A DNA stretch of 9,127 nucleotides from DAONLM01 sp035406685 (GTDB lineage: Bacteria > Spirochaetota > GWE2-31-10 > MWDO01): the NCBI GenBank assembly GCA_035406685.1, contig DAONLM010000117.1, positions 1 to 9,127 on the forward strand, read 5' to 3'. Position 1 is the stretch's first letter; each line of letters begins with the position of its first letter. A model generated the notes under the pieces. That model made no database searches, had not been told where the DNA came from, and saw only the letters and a program-made list of their open reading frames with translations. Made by a program: the position numbers and the translations under genes. This document shows positions 6,626-9,127 of the stretch, piece by piece.

Positions 6626-7431
6626 GATTCTTCATCATAAACTCCATAAACCTGCTCTTAAAAAGCTCTTCTCGTCTGTAGTAATCTTCTTCTGATGAAA
6701 TATCCTGTTTAAACAACTCATGCATACTGTCCTCATAGTTTTGAGGAATCTTAGGTAATGAGTAACTGTAGTACAACCGCCTATCCTCAGATGGAGCATA
6801 CTTTCCATTAATGTAGTACAAACATTGAATCATTAATCGTATAGACGTATTTAGGTTTTCATGCATTTGGCAAAATGCATCTCGTCTATACCACCTGTCT
6901 TTCTTGTAGTCTGAAAGCAAATAGCCTATATATCCTAAGCAATTATCCAACTGTTTTCTTTGGTCAATAGTAGCGTATCTCTTAATAGTCTCCAATTCCT
7001 TAGTATATGTATCACCATGATCCCACAATACGCTCGACTCTAGTAATGCATATTTCATTGGCTCTTCGAAAGTTGGGAATACCTTAGCATCAACAAAATC
7101 AATTAACAGAATCTGAAAATGATTACTATTGACTGTAATACAATGATAAGGAATATCCGGTTCCTCATCTTTTCCAAAAAGCGACTCTGCAGATACCGTG
7201 CTTCCTGGTTTTCTCATCACGATCAGATCTATCATTCCACCAAATTTTCCAGGGAAGAAATCTCCTCGGGATACACTTCCTGAAAGTAAAACGGTCTGTA
7301 TCTCTGTCATATCTATGGAATCGATAAATTGCTTTGCATCTGCTATCAACTTTTCGATGAGTGCCTCTTGCATTTTACGAATTTCTTCCTGATTTTTCAT
7401 TTTTCCTCCTGTGCTGAAGGCGTCCGCCCAA
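6573..7431 (-). mobile_element. Integron gene cassette 2 (nucleotidyltransferase)
   Basis: On the minus strand the cassette begins at T7431 of the G^TTGGGC junction and ends at G6573 of attC2, a unit of 859 bp holding one gene and its attC. Its first bases (TTGGGCG) are complementary to its own R'' box (CGCCCAA), as required for a cassette that circularises. The gene starts 31 bp inside the cassette and nearly fills it. Base composition is visibly richer in G+C than the host operon. Last cassette of the array. Confidence 0.85.
6603..7400 (-). CDS. Nucleotidyltransferase-fold protein, cassette-borne
   Basis: The 265-residue protein starts at ATG 7400, four bases after a perfect AGGAGG (7410-7405). 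The frame stays open 22 codons further upstream, but that part is attC and cassette leader and should not be translated. Residues about 38-60 carry a nucleotidyltransferase-type motif (LLSGSVSRGDFFP, then GGMIDLIV). In standard members the second block reads xDxD, but here the first acidic position appears to be methionine, so catalysis is uncertain. The rest is mostly helical (about 130-260), rich in aromatic and charged residues, as in antibiotic- or toxin-type nucleotidyltransferases with a C-terminal helical domain. The stop TGA (6605-6603) lies inside attC2, so the last eight residues or so are encoded by the recombination site. Substrate unknown; resistance or toxin-antitoxin roles are only possibilities. 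Confidence 0.75.
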   Translation of the reverse strand: MKNQEEIRKMQEALIEKLIADAKQFIDSIDMTEIQTVLLSGSVSRGDFFPGKFGGMIDLIVMRKPGSTVSAESLFGKDEEPDIPYHCITVNSNHFQILLIDFVDAKVFPTFEEPMKYALLESSVLWDHGDTYTKELETIKRYATIDQRKQLDNCLGYIGYLLSDYKKDRWYRRDAFCQMHENLNTSIRLMIQCLYYINGKYAPSEDRRLYYSYSLPKIPQNYEDSMHELFKQDISSEEDYYRREELFKSRFMEFMMKNRPITAST

Positions 7432-7535
7432 CATTTGCTTAACCTGCATTGCGTACATTGGCGCAAAACTTACCGAGCGAAGCAAATAGCAAGTTTCGTG
7501 ACAATAGCAATGTCAGGTTGAAACAGTTGTTAGCC
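7426..7535 (-). repeat. attC1, integron recombination site of cassette 1 (110 bp)
   Basis: On the minus strand R'' is GGCTAAC (7535-7529) and R' is GTTGGGC (7432-7426), a full match to GTTRRRY. The bottom (plus) strand arms TGCTT-AACCTG-CATTGC and GCAATG-T-CAGGTT-G-AAACA pair with T7513 and G7520 extrahelical, the same arrangement as attC2, with one mismatch near the outer end. The terminal structure is longer than in attC2 and contains further pairing (AAACTT with AAGTTT). The arms of the two attC sites are nearly identical, indicating one integron family. The stop codon of the upstream gene lies within R''. Confidence 0.9.
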
Positions 7536-8247
7536 ATCGTTATTTATCAGAAAGAAAAGCACTTCAGCCATGAGATTGTTCATCTCTCGGTATTCTTCGG
7601 GCAATGCCCCAGTAATGACCGTTTCGGATTGCACATATTTTGATGGCACGAGTTCTGCTCGACAGTGCGAAACAATCTCCTGCACCGATTCTGGTGTCAT
7701 TTCAAGGTGAAACTGTAAACCAATGACAGATTGGCCAAGTTGAAATGCTTGATTTTCGCATCCTTCACTTCGAGCAATCAGAACTGCTCCAGGCGGCAGA
7801 TCGAAAGTCTCACCATGCCAGTGAAACGCTCTAAATACCCTCGGAAAACGAAAAAGCGACTCATTGCTACTAGGCACTCCTTGTACAGGAAACCAGCCTA
7901 TCTCCTTCACATGGTTGCGATACACTTTGGCACCCATAGCACTTGCTATCAGTTGTGCGCCCAGACATATGCCCAAGACGCGTTTTCCCTGCTGGATACA
8001 TTCGCGAATGAATGCCTTTTCATCAATCATCCATGTCAGTTTGTCCTCATCATTAGCACTCATCGGGCCGCCCATTACGATGAGCAGATCCACCTCATCG
8101 GACGAAGGAAGCCTGCTCGATTCAAAAAAGCGTGTACCCGTTATCTCGAATCCTTGTGCCTTGAGCCATGGCTCTATGCTGCCAAGTCCTTCAAACGAAA
8201 CGTGCTGCAAATAGTGTGCACGCATTTTCTCTCCTCCTGATGGCTAA
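7432..8247 (-). mobile_element. Integron gene cassette 1 (glutamine amidotransferase)
   Basis: The minus-strand unit runs from T8247 of the G^TTAGCC junction to G7432 of attC1, 816 bp. Its first bases, TTAGCCATC, are the reverse complement of GATGGCTAA at its own 3' end. The closed circle would therefore have a 10-bp matched R''/R' pair (GATGGCTAAC/GTTAGCCATC). It holds one gene with a strong ribosome-binding site and little spare DNA. It is the cassette nearest the integrase fragment and the promoter. Confidence 0.88.
7530..8225 (-). CDS. Class I glutamine amidotransferase, cassette-borne
   Basis: Class I (triad) glutamine amidotransferases release ammonia from glutamine; stand-alone members resemble the amidotransferase part of GMP synthase, and some act as gamma-glutamyl hydrolases or transferases. 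The 231-residue product has LLIVMGGPMSAND (48-60), the nucleophile elbow GICLGAQLIA with C87, FHWHGETFDLPPGA (134-147) and the distal pair H173 and E175 (GLQFHLEMTPE), so the Cys-His-Glu triad is complete. No synthase partner domain is fused or adjacent, so the acceptor is unknown. Start ATG 8225 follows AGGAGG (8238-8233) by 7 bp. The TAA stop (7532-7530) is embedded in the R'' box of attC1, typical of integron cassettes. Composition differs from the AT-rich host genes. A self-resistance or detoxification role is only a guess. Confidence 0.88.
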   Translation of the reverse strand: MRAHYLQHVSFEGLGSIEPWLKAQGFEITGTRFFESSRLPSSDEVDLLIVMGGPMSANDEDKLTWMIDEKAFIRECIQQGKRVLGICLGAQLIASAMGAKVYRNHVKEIGWFPVQGVPSSNESLFRFPRVFRAFHWHGETFDLPPGAVLIARSEGCENQAFQLGQSVIGLQFHLEMTPESVQEIVSHCRAELVPSKYVQSETVITGALPEEYREMNNLMAEVLFFLINNDG

Positions 8248-8257
8248 CATCCTCTAT
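8242..8257 (-). other. Presumed attI-proximal junction of the integron
   Basis: The minus strand reads ATAGAGGATG^TTAGCC, with recombination expected between G8248 and T8247. The sequence to the left of the point belongs to the platform (attI side), that to the right to cassette 1. Only the simple core is visible; I cannot identify additional integrase-binding direct repeats with confidence. Confidence 0.5.
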
Positions 8258-8286
8258 ATTATACCCCTCTATAGTGGATTTTGCAA
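8258..8286 (-). promoter_or_regulatory. Promoter for the cassette array (Pc-like)
   Basis: On the minus strand TTGCAA (8286-8281) is followed after exactly 17 bp by a perfect TATAAT (8263-8258), with transcription expected to start near 8251, just outside the first cassette junction. It is positioned like the cassette promoter of an integron and would drive both cassette genes. It lies between the 3' end of the integrase fragment and the insertion point. Confidence 0.7.
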
Positions 8287-8462
8287 GTTTTTGCAATTAA
8301 GAATGCAGTAAAATAATGTATATACAGATCCTATACACCATTAAAGCAAAATATTATTAAAAATTGTACTACTTGTGAGTTTTCTATATACAAAATTTCT
8401 TTTTATTTCCAACCTTTGTTGTTATACATTATACTACATCAAAAAAAATGTCAAATAAAAAT
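8287..8462. other. AT-rich spacer between integrase remnant and cassette promoter
   Basis: This holds no open frame or RNA gene that I can recognise. In a reversed integron platform this is where the attI site and its accessory integrase-binding repeats would lie. I see only AT-rich runs such as TTATACATTATACTACATC near 8421-8439. Confidence 0.4.
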
Positions 8463-8645
8463 TTAACCAATTTTATCAAATGGACTTAAAATACCCCCAA
8501 GTTTATTCATGGCAACATGGGTATATATTTTTTTGATTCTCAGGCTTGAGTGCCGGAGTAAAGGCTGAATAGACCTTATATCAACCCCACTTTCAAGAAG
8601 GTGAGCGGCAAAACTATACCTGTCCATTATAATGTTATAATGGAC
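8463..8645 (-). pseudogene. 5'-truncated integron integrase (tyrosine recombinase) remnant
   Basis: Integron integrases are tyrosine recombinases that move cassettes between attC and attI. Only the C-terminal end remains. From ATG at 8645, inside the palindrome, 60 codons read MDRYSFAAHLLESGVDIRSI and continue to IYTHVAMNKLGG and SPFDKIG, ending in TAA. This matches the family end (R-H-SFA, LLxHSS, IYTHV, then a GG..SPLD-like tail, as in IntI1). The second catalytic arginine, the HSS histidine and the nucleophilic tyrosine of IYTHV are visible. The first arginine region and all N-terminal domains are absent. Homology stops at the palindrome 8621-8646, the apparent break point. Because no other integrase sequence is in the window, the enzyme cannot be functional. 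A XerC/D-type origin is the alternative, but the location beside attC-bearing cassettes favours IntI. Confidence 0.75.
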
Positions 8646-8646
8646 A
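8621..8646. repeat. Perfect 26-bp palindrome, right copy
   Basis: Identical to 6431-6456. On the minus strand its right half supplies ATGGACA, which is joined directly to the integrase codons for YSFAAHLL, replacing the conserved sequence that should precede them. It therefore marks where the integrase gene was interrupted. Confidence 0.85.
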
Positions 8647-8680
8647 AAAATTTTAATTGAAAAATACGACAAAAATTCAT

Positions 8681-8784
8681 AATCGCTGAAAATGATTAAA
8701 ATAATATTACTTCTTATTCTTCCAGCAGGGATGCTTGAAATAATTCCAACAAAAATACTGGAATAACTTTATTTTTCAGCGATT
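8681..8784. repeat. 12-bp inverted repeat around an 80-bp centre
   Basis: AATCGCTGAAAA (8681-8692) and TTTTCAGCGATT (8773-8784) are perfect inverted arms. The centre has a smaller hairpin-prone pair (ATTCCA near 8741, TGGAAT near 8759). It lies between the integrase break point and repeat B'. It may be a second small palindromic element or the edges of one. Confidence 0.5.
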
Positions 8785-8817
8785 TAAAAAAAGTGTCAAA
8801 ATTTATTATTATTCCTA

Positions 8818-8880
8818 TGTAAAAATACAGAATATTCCTTAGTGTATTTATTATATAATATGTTGGAAATTGTGCTATAT
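8818..8880 (+). repeat. Direct repeat B', right copy
   Basis: Counterpart of 6336-6394, sharing TGTAAAAATA at its start and TATATAATATG-TGGAAATT-TGCTAT at its end. It abuts and slightly overlaps repeat A', whereas on the left side B follows A at a distance of 75 bp. Confidence 0.6.
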
Positions 8881-8955
8881 AAAATAATATATACAACATA
8901 TGTCGTGGTCCCATGATAACATTTAAATAAAATAACAATAATTTATTATAAAATA
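8876..8955 (+). repeat. Direct repeat A', right copy
   Basis: About 80 bp nearly identical to 6182-6260 in the same orientation. The palindrome is degraded to CAACATATGTCG. The match ends before the ACTTCC arm seen on the left, after which the sequences differ. Confidence 0.8.
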
Positions 8956-9127
8956 AAACAAAACAGAGGATATCTGTAATATTTAAAAGCAATCAGGATT
9001 ATCCAGTACCTAAAAAAGAATTTTTTATCAAATCTCTCATCTTTATAGGGTGTGATTTTATTTTTAGGCAATTTTTTTTTATTTTTTTCATAAATTTTGT
9101 AAAGGATTTTCTTAAAAATTTTGTGAT
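8956..9127. other. AT-rich end of window, no gene seen
   Basis: No supported reading frame is present. CCTAAAAA (9009-9016) and TTTTTAGG (9061-9068) form an 8-bp inverted repeat with an inner AAATC/GATTT pair. It is followed by a long T-run (9071-9087), so a weak rightward terminator is possible, although no gene upstream on the plus strand obviously needs it. Confidence 0.4.

Noticed and set aside
7401..7466. Upstream extension of the cassette 2 gene by 22 codons
   Set aside because: That stretch is attC1 and cassette leader; the ATG at 7400 has a perfect AGGAGG and begins the conserved protein.
7426..7535. Reading attC1 as an ordinary intrinsic terminator between two genes
   Set aside because: There is no U-run, and the core boxes, extrahelical bases and a second matching site at 6567-6625 fit attC much better.
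7198..7643. Plus-strand frames of about 64 codons over the nucleotidyltransferase and attC1
   Set aside because: Shadows of the minus-strand gene and of the recombination site.
7731..8240. Long plus-strand frame (169 codons) and a nested 116-codon frame opposite the amidotransferase
   Set aside because: Antisense shadows of a gene with a full catalytic triad and strong ribosome-binding site; the translations show no recognisable domain.
8714..8992. 92-codon minus-strand frame rich in hydrophobic residues
   Set aside because: It runs across repeats A' and B' and an inverted repeat in AT-rich DNA, has no ribosome-binding site, and looks like a chance frame.

Overview
The window comes from a strongly AT-rich diderm bacterium. 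The left two thirds carry a compact plus-strand operon (489-6004) whose products point to an outer membrane with lipoproteins: a LolA-like carrier, a RodZ-like membrane protein with an N-terminal helix-turn-helix, RimO, LarE and apolipoprotein N-acyltransferase (Lnt). The combination, the RodZ-like domain plan and the integron described below would fit an AT-rich spirochaete. That assignment is an inference and was not tested by any search.

Layout. Positions 1-260 hold a short unrecognised reading frame open to the window edge. A clear sigma-70-type promoter (388-416) precedes the operon. Gaps between the genes are 15, 7, 3 and 31 bp, so one transcript is likely. Two of the five genes relate to lipoprotein handling (LolA, Lnt), one to cell shape or envelope (RodZ-like), one modifies ribosomal protein S12 (RimO), and one makes the nickel-pincer cofactor (LarE). 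After lnt comes about 570 bp of repeat-rich, AT-rich DNA without a convincing gene.

The most interesting part is 6567-8672, read on the minus strand. It is a small integron remnant. A 5'-truncated tyrosine recombinase gene (8463 to about 8645) ends in sequence typical of integron integrases. It is followed by a promoter (8258-8286) and two mobile gene cassettes. Cassette 1 (7432-8247) encodes a class I glutamine amidotransferase. Cassette 2 (6573-7431) encodes a nucleotidyltransferase-fold protein. Each ends in an attC recombination site (110 and 59 bp). These sites have R''/R' core boxes, pairing arms, and the two extrahelical bases (T and G on the bottom strand) expected of folded attC sites. 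The cassette genes have strong AGGAGG ribosome-binding sites and a base composition visibly richer in G+C than the host operon, as expected of acquired DNA.

The integron is flanked by repeats. A perfect palindrome with 12-bp arms occurs at 6431-6456 and again at 8621-8646, where it forms the break point of the integrase gene. Two further direct repeats (A: 6182-6260/8876-8955; B: 6336-6394/8818-8880) lie outside it in mirrored order. The region looks like an integron with a broken integrase, stranded in a repeat-rich locus. The integrase lies in the same orientation as the cassettes, with its 3' end toward them, which is the 'reversed' arrangement I recall being described for Treponema denticola.
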